A stretch of 64,000 nucleotides of DNA from Adiantum capillus-veneris (Eukaryota; Streptophyta; Polypodiopsida; Polypodiales; Pteridaceae): the NCBI GenBank assembly GCA_014529385.2, contig CM043960.1:121883043-121947042 (forward strand), given 5' to 3'. The notes below the pieces were generated by a model, which saw nothing but the letters and a program-made list of their open reading frames with translations, did not search any database and was not told the DNA's origin. Made by a program: the position numbers and the translations under genes. This document shows, in pieces, positions 22,132-33,480 of the stretch (within the stretch, counting starts at the first letter, position 1; every line of letters begins with the position of its first letter).

Positions 22132-22384
22132 TGTTGGGTTTCCAAGCCCAAGAGGTGCCAGTCCGTGGATATAGACCCTATAATATGCAGTCCAATTTTC
22201 ATGAAAATTGCATGGCAAGTGTTCAAACTATATATGTAATAGATTTTCAAACAATACAGTAGCGTTATTTTTACAAGCAGTATCGAGTTTCTCTCGCTCT
22301 CTCGTTTTCACGTTTCTACACCTGCATGGGAAAGGTCTCCATGGCTCCTACTCGCCTACACCCTCCATAGTCACGCTTTCATCA
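22132..22384 (+). repeat. 3' LTR of copia E
   Basis: It starts TGTTGGGTTTCC directly after a purine tract (CTTGGGGAGGG) and ends TTTCATCA. Its last 40 bases match those before the primer site at 20309. Confidence 0.8.
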
Positions 22385-22385
22385 T

Positions 22386-22884
22386 CGAGGACCGAGCTGA
22401 TCCCCCTCAAAAAGGCTTTTGTATTATATGTTCTCCCATGAAGAGAGACTTGGTTCAATACATTCTTTGTGTTCCTTGAGACCTTGTTGATGCCATGAAC
22501 ATGGAAAGCTTCATGCACCAATATTATGCCCAAAGCAAAAATTGAACTTACTTGCAATAGCATAAACTTGTCCCCGGCATCAATCCCAAGACCTCAAACA
22601 CCTTCAAAGGTGAAGAGAGCTGGCAGAGAGTGTGGAAAGTGAAGAGGAAGAAGATGTAGCATACGAGAAAGAAGTATTATCCTAACATATCATCACTCTA
22701 GAGCATAGCTAGAATAGTAATGGAGATTGGAGTATATGATGAGCATGCTTTGAATCTTGACTCTTGCTTGGATTTGCATTCCATAGCCAAGAGGTGTTGG
22801 TGTAGGCTCTCTATTTCTCAAGCTTGGAGAAGGAAATTACTTGTTGGTAGCACATCATGAGAGAATGTGTGTGTGGGCTTGTGG

Positions 22885-22915
<31 letters not shown>

Positions 22916-23810
22916 CCCTCCTTGTTTACACTAGCTCAAAGCCCATTGGCCCAAGCTTGGGGCTAACCAATGGAAGGCCTAGGTCAAATCAAGCAAGGGG
23001 TGTAGCATTTAGACAAGTGTCTTTCTTTCCCCCTTTGGGAGAGAGATCTTGATTTATTAAATAAATGATACTAAATTCTTATTGGTTCTCTAGGTCAGCT
23101 GGCCAATAGGAATTAAGCTTGCACAAGGTCTGCTCAATTCTCATTGGACACCTTTGTAGACTGTCCACCCAATAGAAATAAAGTAGGTTCTAATTCTTAT
23201 TGGTCCTTTTTAGGGATTTTCCATAAAGTTTAAGCTTAATCTAATTAATCTTAATTCTCATTAGAAATTTTCATAAACCATCCAATAGCATTCAGGCTTA
23301 ATTGGGGGCAACTTATCTAGGGGCCTGTCATGTGTCCTTTATGCATCTTGTGGAAGGGTGACTCTTTGGGGGGGGGGGGGGGGGGGGGATGTATGTGTGT
23401 TATCTCTCATGCTCCTACTTGTAGGGCTCACCCCCTCCTTTGTAGGACTAGTTGTTGACTTTTAAGCTCAAGCACCTCAGCCACTTAAAGCTGGCCAGAA
23501 TCTTACCTAAAGGTTCTAGGCCTAAGGACTTTTAACACTAACCTTTGGAGGCTTTAATGAAGCGTAACCTAAGGTCTTCTAAAGCTCCATTAGGTGCACA
23601 TTGCTCTTTAGTAGACCTCTCTCCATTTGGACCCTTATTGAGATGAGATTATCTCTCCTCTTGTTCCCCTGCTGAGAATGGGTCTAGCAATGGGTCTAGC
23701 AGCACATATTTGTATCCTAACTCTTGTTCCCATTTATCTTCCCATATTAAATGATCAGTTCAATATGAGAAAATCATTCGGGATAGGTAGATATTAGAGA
23801 TTTTATGACA
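22386..23810 (-). repeat. 5' LTR of gypsy D, inner end missing
   Basis: On the minus strand it starts TGTCATAAAATCT at 23810 and matches 14820-16234 throughout. The last roughly 190 bases (equivalent to 14630-14818) are absent; the sequence ends at the copia E LTR. It contains a GA tract (22888-22914) and the 21-base G run. Confidence 0.88.
23368..23388. repeat. Poly-G tract, 21 bases
   Basis: A run of 21 G within the gypsy D 5' LTR, at the position where the sister LTR has (GC)n(GT)n. Confidence 0.97.
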
Positions 23811-23815
23811 AGAAA
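23811..23815. other. Target-site duplication AGAAA of gypsy D (right)
   Basis: Matches 14625-14629. Confidence 0.88.
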
Positions 23816-23867
23816 AGACAATGAAAGGTGAAGAAATGAAGCATGAGCTTTGCACAACCCGCCCGCC

Positions 23868-23869
<2 letters not shown>

Positions 23870-23905
<36 letters not shown>
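23870..23905. repeat. Poly-C tract, 36 bases
   Basis: An uninterrupted C run, equivalent to poly-G on the minus strand, about 60 bases outside gypsy D. Confidence 0.97.
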
Positions 23906-24729
23906 TTATGTAGAAATATAAAGTCTTTTGACTTTCCCATACCTTAAATCTTATGACCCTTCACTTTTGCAATTTTGATGTTTTGCGAGGTTTTTTATTT
24001 TTCCAAAAGGGTGGGGATTGTCTGTAGAGTTAATTAACTTGGTTGTACTCATGGATTGGAAGTGGCCCTTGTTGCTATCCTTTGTTATCACCGATCCTTG
24101 TTTAGCAATTTTGAGATGCCAATACTTTCATCAAGAGTCTAGGCTATGGTTTTAATTCTACAAGAGAGGGTTCTTATTTCGCTTCTTTCTAATTTTTACT
24201 CATCTATTTGAAATAGATTTTCCATATTTTCATCTATTTTCTTGGACATGAAAATGTTGTACTACTGAAGGGTGTTTGCTTTCCGAGGGTTTTTAATAAT
24301 AAAAACCAACACATTTTTCAAAAAAAATGCGCGCAGAGAGAGAGAGAGAGAGAAAATGGCACCAATGCATTACTCGATATACACATGTCCATGGCATGTT
24401 TGTTGCAAGCAAGACAATCCTTCCTCAACAACCAACCCTAGGGTAAATGAGCCGGTTTAGAGACAATTTGATGCAAAATGGTATTTTTGAGAGGATTTTG
24501 GCAATCTAGTAATTACTAATATGTAGAAAGTGCATCAAACTGCTATGATGCCAATTGCAAGCTTTGGAAAGGGGTGGTGCTAGGCACTAGGTGGCAAGTG
24601 GTGATCTAGAATTGGAGAGACGTGGTGTTGATGGTGTGATTTGAAATTTATGTGCCATCTTCAACCCAAAAGTGCATATAAGTTTGCCTTATTATCTCCA
24701 ATTTTAAAAAAAGTTTTCATACCACGTTA

Positions 24730-24860
<131 letters not shown>

Positions 24861-25649
24861 TTGTCAGTAGACTAATGCCAGTGATTACTCCATCTCAAAT
24901 TATGTGTCAACCAAAGCCTCTCTCCCTTATGGGAGTCTTTGACTGTTTAGAAATTTGAGGGATTAGTCCTCTCTAGACCTAACTTTGCTGCCAGTGCATG
25001 ACACAATGCTTTGCCTAAAAAAACACCTTAAAATTCTACCTTACTTGGTAAATTCCTCTTCAAATTGCATTTAAGCTGGCTTGGTTCCCTAACTTAATGA
25101 AAATACATGCATTGAGTTTGCTTGAATTGAGGTATATCACTCATTTTTATGAAACCTTTCCCTTCACCATCTTTTGTGGGAGTGTCTCCTTAAGGGAAAT
25201 TTGACCATCCACACTTATGGCTTGGTGGGATGCTCCCTACCTTGTTTTGGTAGCTGTTTCTTAGGCTTTGGATGTGGCATTAACTACCTCGTACACCCTC
25301 TCTGTGCCCCTAGCGGGTATCTAGCATGCACTCAATTTTCCTTATCTAACGACTTGGATCTAGATAACACTCCTCTCTCTGCTTGCCTTGAAGGGAAAAA
25401 TCTGCTCGTGGCAAGATTTGGGCTTCTCTGCTATAGATATGGTTGCTCACAGGTATACAAGAATGCATTTTTGTTTACTGTTCTCATTCTCTTACCTCAT
25501 TTCTCTTTCAAACCCTTGCGGTGCATGAGAATGGGTTGGCTTGTGGCACTTCATGACCTGATGGTACCCTCCCTCCTATGCTACGATGGCATGCTTCATT
25601 GGGGTAACCTTTGCCTAATTCTCCCTCCTCTTACTTTCCTTTTTTTGTG

Positions 25650-26315
25650 TTTTGCTAATCGTGTATGACGATAGAACAACAATACTTGATTGACTTGGTG
25701 GCTTTGAAGGACTAGCAGTTGCAGGGCAGGCTATACTTAGCTTGAGAGAAGGAAGTTGTCCTTGATATGCTAGCCACAACCTTTGTATCCCAAGGTGATG
25801 GAATTTTTTCCTCATTGAGCCTTGGGATCATTTGATTTTTTTATTTTGGCAGTTATTTGATATTATGTCCTTAAATAGATGGGTTTTGCTTAAGCTTAAC
25901 ATATGGTGGTTGACTACCTTTAATCCTCTGAAAGAGTTGCATAAATTGGTTGTGTTTTTCTAATCATGTATGACGATAGAAGAACAATACTTGATTGACT
26001 TGGTGGCTTTGAAGGACTAGTAGTTTTTGCAGGCAGGCTATACTTAGCTTGAGAGAAGGAGGTTGTCCTTTATATGCTAGCCACAACCTTTATATCCCAA
26101 GGTGAGGGAATCTTTTCCTCACTTAGCCTTGGGATAATTGTTTGTGTGACAACTCTCACACAACTTTTCATTGTTTAAATCTGGCTTGCATTTGATTTTT
26201 TGATTTTCGCAGTTATTTGATATTATGTCCTTAAATAGATGGGTTTTGCTTAAGCTTAACATATGGTGGTTGACTACCCTTAATCCTCTGAAAGAGTTGC
26301 ATAAATTGGTTTTCT
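25650..26315. repeat. Imperfect tandem duplication, period 305 bp
   Basis: Sequence beginning at GTATGACGATAGAA (25663) recurs at 25968. Both copies run through TTTGATATTATGTCCTTAAA and end near ATAAATTGGTT. The second copy has about 60 extra bases (about 26137-26200), which include an imperfect inverted repeat (GTGTGACAACTCTCACAC). Confidence 0.9.
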
Positions 26316-28039
26316 TTGTTAATTTGGGTTATAGCATAGTTGATATTTGTTTGGATAGAAGGGTCTGGCTTGGTTTCTGACTAACCTCTTGAATCCTTCA
26401 TACTTTTTTGATGGTCTAAATATGCTCCATAAAAATCTAAGCACCAATCTAATCTCATTATTATGGTTGCTAGCTTCCACATAATGGCTTGTTATTTGTA
26501 ATTTTCTAACTGGGAATGTATTTGATACTAACCATGAGAAATCTTTGTGGCTTGTGTATGATAATTGATAGTAAGGTACTAAGCCTTGTCAATCTTGATG
26601 GATGGCTCTTACCTAATATTGTGTTCACTAACTTCCCCACTTTGGCTTGTCTTCACTACTGCCAGGCACTTATATATAAATTTGGAATCTTTTATAACAC
26701 TATGGTACTGGGTCTTGGATTCCTTTCCTTCATATCGATTGTAAGCTTTGAGAGGAATTGACTTGCTAGGATTATCCTCCAACCTACATTTGACCAAGTT
26801 TATCACTATACAATTAGTCCGTTTTGGCTTTTAGGTGGTTTTCTTACTAATGATTATGGATAATCGTGTACATACCTAGTTTCTTTTTGGCTCTGTGATG
26901 ATTACTTTGGGGACTGATGGCCAAATGTTCTCATTACCTTGATGGCTATGTACCCTGAGTGGATCTGCATAGCTTGGATATTAATGTGACCTACAATTCT
27001 CGTGATGCTTCATAAGGCTTTCTAGGGAGCACCTCCTAAGGGAACTCAGTAAACCATTGAGAATTACGAGCGCACACAAACACCCCATTGCTGCTATTAG
27101 TCAGTGTTGAGCACAAGCACCTATTGCATAACACAAGTACATAGCAAATGTATGTAATGATGTGCATTACACACACACACACACACACTCACAATAGCTG
27201 ATGTGATTTGGTGTTGGGTATCACCTCCTTCTTGCACATAATTCATTGCTTATTGTTTTGGTCTGCTAGCCATGCTTAATCTAGTGAGCTAGTCATGCCA
27301 TACTCATGCCATTTCCCATATCTTATAGTGCTACCTCCTACATCATACATATTGGACATCAACCTCACACGATCGTTCACACATTCCCTGTCAAAGTTAC
27401 ACACCAGCGTTGCTTCTAATTCATACTCTGCATATCCGTGTAAAGACCAGAGTCACATACACCTTCTCAACCTCCTCATGGTGTCATTTTACATGTTTTA
27501 CAACCAAACTTTGCCGAGTAAAGGACATACACACATGTGCTTAATGGCAATAGTGGCTCCATCTTTTCATGTTGAATTAATACTTGCACCTTGTACATTT
27601 CATTTTTTTATTTAGTTGAATTATTTGCAAAGCTCATAAAATCCATTAAGCAATGTAGGAAGTCTTTTATACCATACACATACATTGTTTTAGAAACAAA
27701 GATGTGCCACTTTATAAGTTGGTGTTGAAGTTGTTTTTTAAAAATCGCATGAGCACATTAGAGAAAGTGTGACTCAAACTTGCTCTTTTTGGTGTTAGAG
27801 AGAGAATATTGATATTGTCCAACCAATGGAGGCTAGGCTACCACAATGGTAGCTTTGTTTTTTCTTATTTATTTTTCAAATTTTCTCTTTAGTTGCTTAA
27901 GAAACCTTAATAATAGTATATGCCACAATTTCCTCAAATCTTCCTTCTGCTAGGACCGAATGTAGGATGAAAGTGCCATAAAACACACTCAATGCAAGCG
28001 TACTTTTTTTATATGCAAGATTTCATGGTTCTCCGGCTC

Positions 28040-28044
28040 ATTCC
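28040..28044. other. Target-site duplication ATTCC of copia F (left)
   Basis: ATTCC directly precedes the LTR at 28045 and is repeated at 33206-33210. Confidence 0.97.
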
Positions 28045-28271
28045 TGTTACCATATACATGTGGTAGTGATGTGTGTTAACACATTAGGACCGCCGGGGCA
28101 TTTTTTCCTTCTTTAGGAGGTTTTTTCCCCCGTGCATTGTATATACGCCCATCACTCTAGGGCTATCGATCTTTCCATTGCACACTAAGTAATAAACTCT
28201 CTATTGTGTGCCTTGAGCTTCCTTCGTCTTCTCCAAGTTGTGTGTGTTTCTCTGCAACCCTAATTCCAACA
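28045..28271 (+). repeat. 5' LTR of copia F
   Basis: It starts TGTTACCATATACATG and ends AATTCCAACA. A possible TATA box TATATA lies at about 28140-28145. Confidence 0.97.
28139..28146 (+). promoter_or_regulatory. Possible TATA box of copia F LTR
   Basis: GTATATAC in mid-LTR, conserved in the 3' LTR at about 33073. The call rests on position and sequence only. Confidence 0.45.
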
Positions 28272-28273
28272 AT

Positions 28274-28286
28274 TGGTATCAGAGCA
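28274..28286 (+). other. Primer binding site of copia F
   Basis: TGGTATCAGAGCA follows the LTR after two bases, complementary to plant initiator tRNA-Met. Confidence 0.92.
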
Positions 28287-28633
28287 GGTCACGTCCTCCC
28301 GGGCTTAGTCGCCAGCTGCTCCAGCACACACCTGCTCACTTTCTCCGATTTCAGTGAGCTTTGGTGAGCGTTCGCAGGCCGACAAGTATTTTGGGTATGC
28401 TCGAAGAGCTTGGTCTGCTCAGAATTTTGATTTGGGCTCATTTCGGCCTCCGTTTCCACTACAGGCAGTACTGCACAGGCTATTTCGTCATTTTGTGCAG
28501 AATTTCTGTCAGTGCCGTTTTCTGCATAACAGGTGCCTTATAGTCTTCTATGGTTTGTGCTATATAGCACAGGTTGTTCCCGCTCCATTTCTCCTATTTT
28601 CGGGCAATTTTCACATCAGGTGCAGCATTTACC

Positions 28634-30193
28634 ATGGCTGACAACAACAATACAGATGTGTTCAAGATGTTTGTTGCTGAGGACAGGTTGGATGGGGACA
28701 ACTACCCTATGTGGGCTTATATGATGCAACATGTTCTTGTGTCAAAGGGTGTCTGGAACATTGTGCAGAGCATTGATGTACGTCCTGGTTCTGAGGATGT
28801 AGGCGATGTTGAGGATGTTGCAGGTCTTGCTGCAAGGATTGCAGCTGTTAGAGTTGTTTTGCCTACGGTAGAACAAGCTCGTTGGGATGTTAAGGATGCG
28901 CAGGCTCATGCATTGATTGCGTTGTCTGTGAAGCGCACCATTGTTCCTCACATCCGTTCTGCAAAATCTGCAAAACAGGCTTGGGATATTCTAGCAGGTC
29001 TTTATGCAAGCCGCAATGAGGCTAAAATTGCTTTGCTGCGTAAAGAGCTGGAGTCGAAGATTATGCATGAGGAAGATGATATGGAAACTTTCCTTGCTAG
29101 TGTCAAGGATATCAATGAGCAGCTTATTTCTGCAGGTGAAGTCATTTCAGACAGTTCCCTTGTGCAAACTGTTCTTGATGCCTTACCAGATTCCTATCAG
29201 ACTTTTGCTAGTACTTGGAGACTGATGCCCCAAGGAAATCCAGAAGTTGTCAAGTTTGATGCATTATGCACATTGCTGTTGCAAGAGTCACTGTCCAGAA
29301 AAAACAGGACTAGACAGCCTGCAGTTGAACAAGCTTTTATTGCTTCTCAAAGAAAGGGTGGTAACAGCAATGTAGCCACTTCTTATGGTTCTGCTGCGAG
29401 TGGCAAAAATTATGTTCCTAATGCTTCTGCTGGCAGCAATTCGTCTGGAAATTCTGGTGATAAGGGCAAAAAGAAGATGCGTTGCCATTATTGTAAAGCC
29501 AATGATCACTTGATCAAGTCGTGTCCTAAGTTGAAGGCCAAAGAGGCTAAGAAGAAAGAGGGTGGTTCCACTACAAATGCAGCCATTGTTGAGTCTTCTG
29601 TGAAAGGAGACTGTGTTGCTGATGTTGATGCAGAATGGGCTTTTAGCGCAGAGTGCACTTACAATCCTGTTGTCCATGATGCATGCTTGTCAGTTGCTGT
29701 AGATTCACATGTGTGGTATTTCGACAGTGGTGCTACAAAGCACATTAGCTCACATCGTGAATTGTTTACCTCTCTTGAGTCTGTCCCTCATGGGAATTCA
29801 GTCACTTGTGCCAACAACGCCTCTTATCCAGTTCAGGGAGTTGGAAAGATTGTGCTCACTGTTGTTAATGGCAGTTCCTTCACACTTGTTGATGCACTTT
29901 ATGTACCTGGGATCAAGAAGAATCTCTTGTCTGTATCCGCACTTGCTAGACTTGGACTTGTAGTCAAATTTGTGGATGACAGATGTACAGTTCATGATCT
30001 CAGTTTTGGTGATGAAATTGTTGCATCTGGCCTTTTGTGCCGTGGGCTGTATAAGCTCACTTTGTATGACAAGTGTGGACAAAATTTTGCAAAATGCTGT
30101 TGCAGATTCAAGGGCTATTTCAGATGCAAAACTTTGGCATGCACGTTTTGGTCATCTGAATTTTTCCAGTTTGCTGCGTTTGCAGAAATTTGA
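28634..30193 (+). CDS. Copia F gag and protease (frame ends after a one-base shift)
   Basis: I choose ATG 28634 (MADNNNTDVFKMFVAEDRLD), which sits just before the gag homology; an upstream in-frame ATG at 28574 gives no retroelement-like sequence. Gag of the UBN2 type covers about residues 1-240 (YPMWAYMMQHVL, SAKQAWDILAGLY). The zinc knuckle CHYCKANDHLIKSC is at about residues 283-296. The protease active site WYFDSGATKHIS is at about 360-371, with intact Asp-Ser-Gly. The start of the GAG-pre-integrase domain (GLYKLTLYDK) follows. At about 30090, in an A-run (GCAAAATGC), homology moves to the next frame; the remaining residues to the stop at 30193 are out of frame. Confidence 0.93.
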   Translation: MADNNNTDVFKMFVAEDRLDGDNYPMWAYMMQHVLVSKGVWNIVQSIDVRPGSEDVGDVEDVAGLAARIAAVRVVLPTVEQARWDVKDAQAHALIALSVKRTIVPHIRSAKSAKQAWDILAGLYASRNEAKIALLRKELESKIMHEEDDMETFLASVKDINEQLISAGEVISDSSLVQTVLDALPDSYQTFASTWRLMPQGNPEVVKFDALCTLLLQESLSRKNRTRQPAVEQAFIASQRKGGNSNVATSYGSAASGKNYVPNASAGSNSSGNSGDKGKKKMRCHYCKANDHLIKSCPKLKAKEAKKKEGGSTTNAAIVESSVKGDCVADVDAEWAFSAECTYNPVVHDACLSVAVDSHVWYFDSGATKHISSHRELFTSLESVPHGNSVTCANNASYPVQGVGKIVLTVVNGSSFTLVDALYVPGIKKNLLSVSALARLGLVVKFVDDRCTVHDLSFGDEIVASGLLCRGLYKLTLYDKCGQNFAKCCCRFKGYFRCKTLACTFWSSEFFQFAAFAEI

Positions 30194-32903
30194 TATGGTT
30201 GCTTCTTTGCCGCCTCTTGAAGCACCTATCAAACATGTTTGTGAAGGCTGTATTTTGGGTAAGATGCAGCGTTCTAAATTTCCAAAGGATGGTTCAGTTA
30301 GGGCCACATGTAGGTTGCAGCTTGTGCATAGTGATGTTTGTGGGCCCATGCAAACTCCGTCCTTGGGAAATTACCTGTACTTCGTGACTTTCATTGATGA
30401 CTACTCCAGGCATGCATGGGTATTTCCGCTTAAAGCAAAGTCCGAAGTTTTTATGTGCTTCAAACAATTTCTGGCTATGGCTGAAAATGTCTCGAAATGT
30501 ACTATGGGCACCCTCCGTTCTGATCGAGGGGGGGAGTACATGTCTCATGAATTTAATGCATTTCTGGCTAGTCATGGGATAAAACACCAATGTACAGTGC
30601 CTTATACGCCTCATCAAAATGGTGTTGCTGAGAGGAAAAACAGGTCACTGATGGAAATGGCACGATGTATGGTCAAAAGTCAAGCTTTACCGCATTCTTT
30701 TTGGCTTGAGGCCATCGTGTGTGCCACTTATGTACTAAACAGGTGTCCTACGAAATCTTTGCAGTCTATTACTCCATATGAAGCATGGCATGATAGAAAG
30801 CCTTCTATTGAGCACATGCGTGTTTTTGGCTGTTTGGCATATGCTTTGGTGCCACAAGTGCAGCGCAGAAAATTGGATGATAAGGCTGTCAAATGTATTT
30901 TTGTTGGTTATAGTGCTGAAAGCAAAGGTTACAGGTTGTATCATCCACAAACAAAACGTATTCTGGTTTCTCGGGATGTAGTGTTTGTGGAAGATTCTGT
31001 TCAGCCCTTGCTGTCATGTACTAGAGATAGTAATGTAAGCTCACAGGACATTTATGACACTTTGTTGCCTCTTTTCAGTGGTGGAAATACGAATGTAAGT
31101 TCCAATGAGGCAAATGTACATCCTATGGGGGTTTCTGAAAATGTTTTAGATCAGCCTATTACTCATGCACATGTACATGATGTACTTGATGAGGAAAGGG
31201 CTGAAAATGAGCAGGCTAGAGGTATGCCAAAATGGCTGGTGCACACTTTGCGTGACAGTAAATTGGATGCACCTTTGTCTAGTCGTACTCGTTTAGGCTC
31301 TCGCCATGCATCTTATGCATCAGATTGTTATGCTTTGGCTGTGTCTAGTTTACATGATGTTGAGGAGCCTCTGTCTTTTGATGAAGCACAGAATTCAGAA
31401 AATTGGATGGCTGCCATGCAATCAGAATATGATGCACTTATAGAAAATGACACATGGACTTTATGTGATTTGCCTCCTGGCAAAAAGGCCATTGGTACGA
31501 AGTGGGTTTACAAGTTGAAACGCAAGCCGGATGGTGAGATTGATCGCCATAACACTCGACTTGTTGCAAAGGGTTATGCAGAGCAAAAAGGCATAGATTA
31601 TGAAGAGACTTTTGCTCCCACTTGTCGTATGACTACTGTGCGTTTTCTATGTGCATTGGCAGCTCATTTTGGTTGGGATGTACATCAATCAGACATTGTT
31701 ACTGCTTTCTTGAATGGTGACATATTTGAGGAAGTTTATGTAACGCAGCCTCGCAGTTTTGTCATAAAAGGACAAGAGGACAAAGTGTGCAAATGTAACA
31801 AGGATTTGTATGGGTTGAAGCAATCTCCTCATGCTTGGTATGAGAAAGTTGACACTCATTTGGTCAAACAAGGCTTTCGTAACAGTCCAACTGAAAGCAC
31901 ATTGTATGTAAAGCGTGAGGGTGATGTATTTCTCATCGTGGTTCTTTATGTTGATGATTTGCTGATCACTGGACCAAATGAGAGACATATTGCTGAATTT
32001 AAGGCTGATTTGAATGCTACTTTCAAGATGAAAGATTTGGGGCTGTTGCATCATTATTTGGGTATACAGTTTAAGCAGTGTGATGGTGGTATTGCCTTGT
32101 GTCAGAAAAGTTACATAGAGACATTGCTATGTAAGTTTGGACTTGAGGATTGCAAACCTATTGCCACTCCCATGGAAACAGGTTTGAAGTTGAGTCTACA
32201 TGATGCTGGTGATCCTGCTGATGTCACTCTTTACCAAACTGCTGTTGGCTACCTCATTTATGTATGCAACACGAGGCCAGATATTCAGTTTGCAGTCTCA
32301 CAGGTCAGCAGATTTATGCATAGCCCAGAGTCTAAGCATTGGCAGGCTGTCAAGAGGATTTTCCGCTACTTTAGTGGCACTTTACATCTTGGCTTGTTTT
32401 ATCCCAAGGGGGGATCATTGCCGCCAGACTTACATGCTTTTTCGGACTCAGATTGGGCTAGTTGTTTTGACACGAGAGTGTCCACAAGTGGTTTTTGTTT
32501 CATGCTTGGCAGTTCATGTATATCATGGTTGAGCAAGAAGCAACCTACCATGGCCACTTCGAGTTGTGAGGTTGAGTACAGGGCAGTCTTCACAGCTACG
32601 GTTGAGTGTGTATGGCTCAGATGCCTTATGGCTGATTTGGGTGTTGGACACGACACTACCAACACTATCTACACTGACAGTCAGAGCGCATTGGCAGTTG
32701 CGAGAAACCCAGTTTTTCATGCTCGCACAAAGCACATTGAGGTGCATTACCACTATGTCAAGGAGAGGCTCTCAGCAGGAGAGATCAGCTTGGCTTATGT
32801 GCCAACACAGGACAACCTTGCAGATCTTTTCACAAAGGCATTGTCTCCTGAGAAGCTTGAAGCTTTCCGCAAAGCTTTGGGCTTACTCCCCTTTGTGGAC
32901 TGA
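30091..32903 (+). CDS. Copia F integrase, reverse transcriptase and RNase H (shifted frame, otherwise intact)
   Basis: The open frame runs from 29970, but homology starts near 30091 (NAVADSRAISDAKLWHARFG). Integrase shows the zinc-binding LWHARFGHLN and CEGCILGK and the core LVHSDVCGP, FIDDYSRHAWVF, LRSDRGGEYMS and HQNGVAERKNRSL. Reverse transcriptase has KWVYKLKRKPDGEIDRHN, DVHQSDIVTAFLNGDI, LYGLKQSPHAWYEK and catalytic YVDD (31947-31958). RNase H carries SDSDWASC, YTDSQSALA and RTKHIEVHYHYVKERL and ends DLFTKALSPEKLEAF. The final stop is TGA at 32901-32903. Length and order are normal for copia pol, with no internal stop. Confidence 0.95.
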
Positions 32904-32969
32904 TCCTGTCCTCAGGGCATGGCACTTCCCTTTACTCATGTGCCAGCTCTTGTTCACCGCATCACTCCA

Positions 32970-32978
32970 GGGGGGATT
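32970..32978 (+). other. Polypurine tract of copia F
   Basis: GGGGGGATT directly precedes the 3' LTR at 32979. Confidence 0.82.
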
Positions 32979-33205
32979 TGTTACCATATACATGTGGTAG
33001 TGATGTGTGTGAACACACTAGGACCGCAGGGGCATTTTTCCCCTCTTTAGGAGGTTTTTTCCCCCGTGCATTGTATATACGCCCATCACTCTAGGGCTAT
33101 CGATCTTTCCATTGCACACTAAGTAATACACTCTCTATTGTGTGCCTTGAGCTTCCTTCGTCTTCCCCAAGCTGTGTGTGTTTCTCTGCAACCCTAATTC
33201 CAACA
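32979..33205 (+). repeat. 3' LTR of copia F
   Basis: A 227 bp copy of 28045-28271 with eight differences, followed by the ATTCC target duplication (33206-33210). Confidence 0.97.
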
Positions 33206-33210
33206 ATTCC
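33206..33210. other. Target-site duplication ATTCC of copia F (right)
   Basis: Matches 28040-28044. Confidence 0.97.
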
Positions 33211-33339
33211 CATCCATGTACGCAATGCAAACTATTTTGTTTACATTTAATTGCATCCTCTTTGTGCCCAACCACCAGTCTATAACCGCTAGCATTGTCG
33301 TGGAAAAACAAAGGAAAATAGAAAGAGAAAATATTACAT

Positions 33340-33475
33340 GTGCGGCAATAACCGCGGCTCAAATTGCGGTAGTGGTTTGAAAGAAATAGTCACGGTAATA
33401 GTTGCGGTAATATTTCCACATCTATTACCACGTCAATTGCGACTCGTATTACCACGCTAATTACCGCTAAACGTC
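33340..33475. repeat. Cluster of CGGTAATA/TATTACCG motifs (DNA-transposon subterminal type)
   Basis: Short motifs such as CACGGTAATAG, GCGGTAATAT, CTATTACCACG and AATTACCGC recur in both orientations over about 135 bp. Clustered short repeats in both orientations are usual for the subterminal binding sites of CACTA-type transposons. Very similar motifs occur at 59575-59655 and about 46585-46620. Confidence 0.65.
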
Positions 33476-33480
33476 TATTC

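Larger units (their letters stand above)
20215..22384 (+). mobile_element. Copia element E, deleted internally, inside gypsy D
   Basis: A plus-strand copia remnant. It has an LTR end and primer site at 20270-20325, gag (20807 to about 21720), a zinc-knuckle remnant, a poly-G tract, a polypurine tract and a 3' LTR (22132-22384). Protease, integrase and reverse transcriptase are absent. Its ends show no target duplication (CCTTC before, TCGAG after). It replaces the inner end of the gypsy D 5' LTR, the primer site and the start of gag, so deletion or recombination accompanied or followed the insertion. Confidence 0.8.
14630..23810 (-). mobile_element. Ty3/gypsy element D (minus strand), broken and invaded by copia E
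   Basis: On the minus strand the order is 5' LTR (23810-22386, inner end missing), copia E (22384 to about 20215), gag (about 20210-19600), protease remnant, reverse transcriptase, RNase H, integrase (to about 16727), polypurine tract and 3' LTR (16234-14630). LTRs begin TGTCATAAAATCT (5' sense) and the outer flanks carry AGAAA. It is the same family as gypsy C at 47854-57675, sharing LTR and pol sequence. Many stops and frameshifts are present, and the primer site is lost with the end of the 5' LTR. Confidence 0.9.
28045..33205 (+). mobile_element. Nearly intact Ty1/copia element F
   Basis: This 5161 bp element has 227 bp LTRs of equal length, flanked by ATTCC. It has a tRNA-Met primer site, a gag-protease frame, an integrase-reverse transcriptase-RNase H frame and a polypurine tract. 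The LTRs differ at eight positions by hand count (about 3.5%), the youngest dated insertion in the window. The coding part has a single frame change near 30090 and otherwise no stop over about 4.2 kb, so it is the best candidate here for recent activity. Confidence 0.97.

Noticed and set aside
25174-25668. 164-codon open frame
   Set aside because: No recognised domain; part of the same sequence lies next to a local duplication; probably chance.
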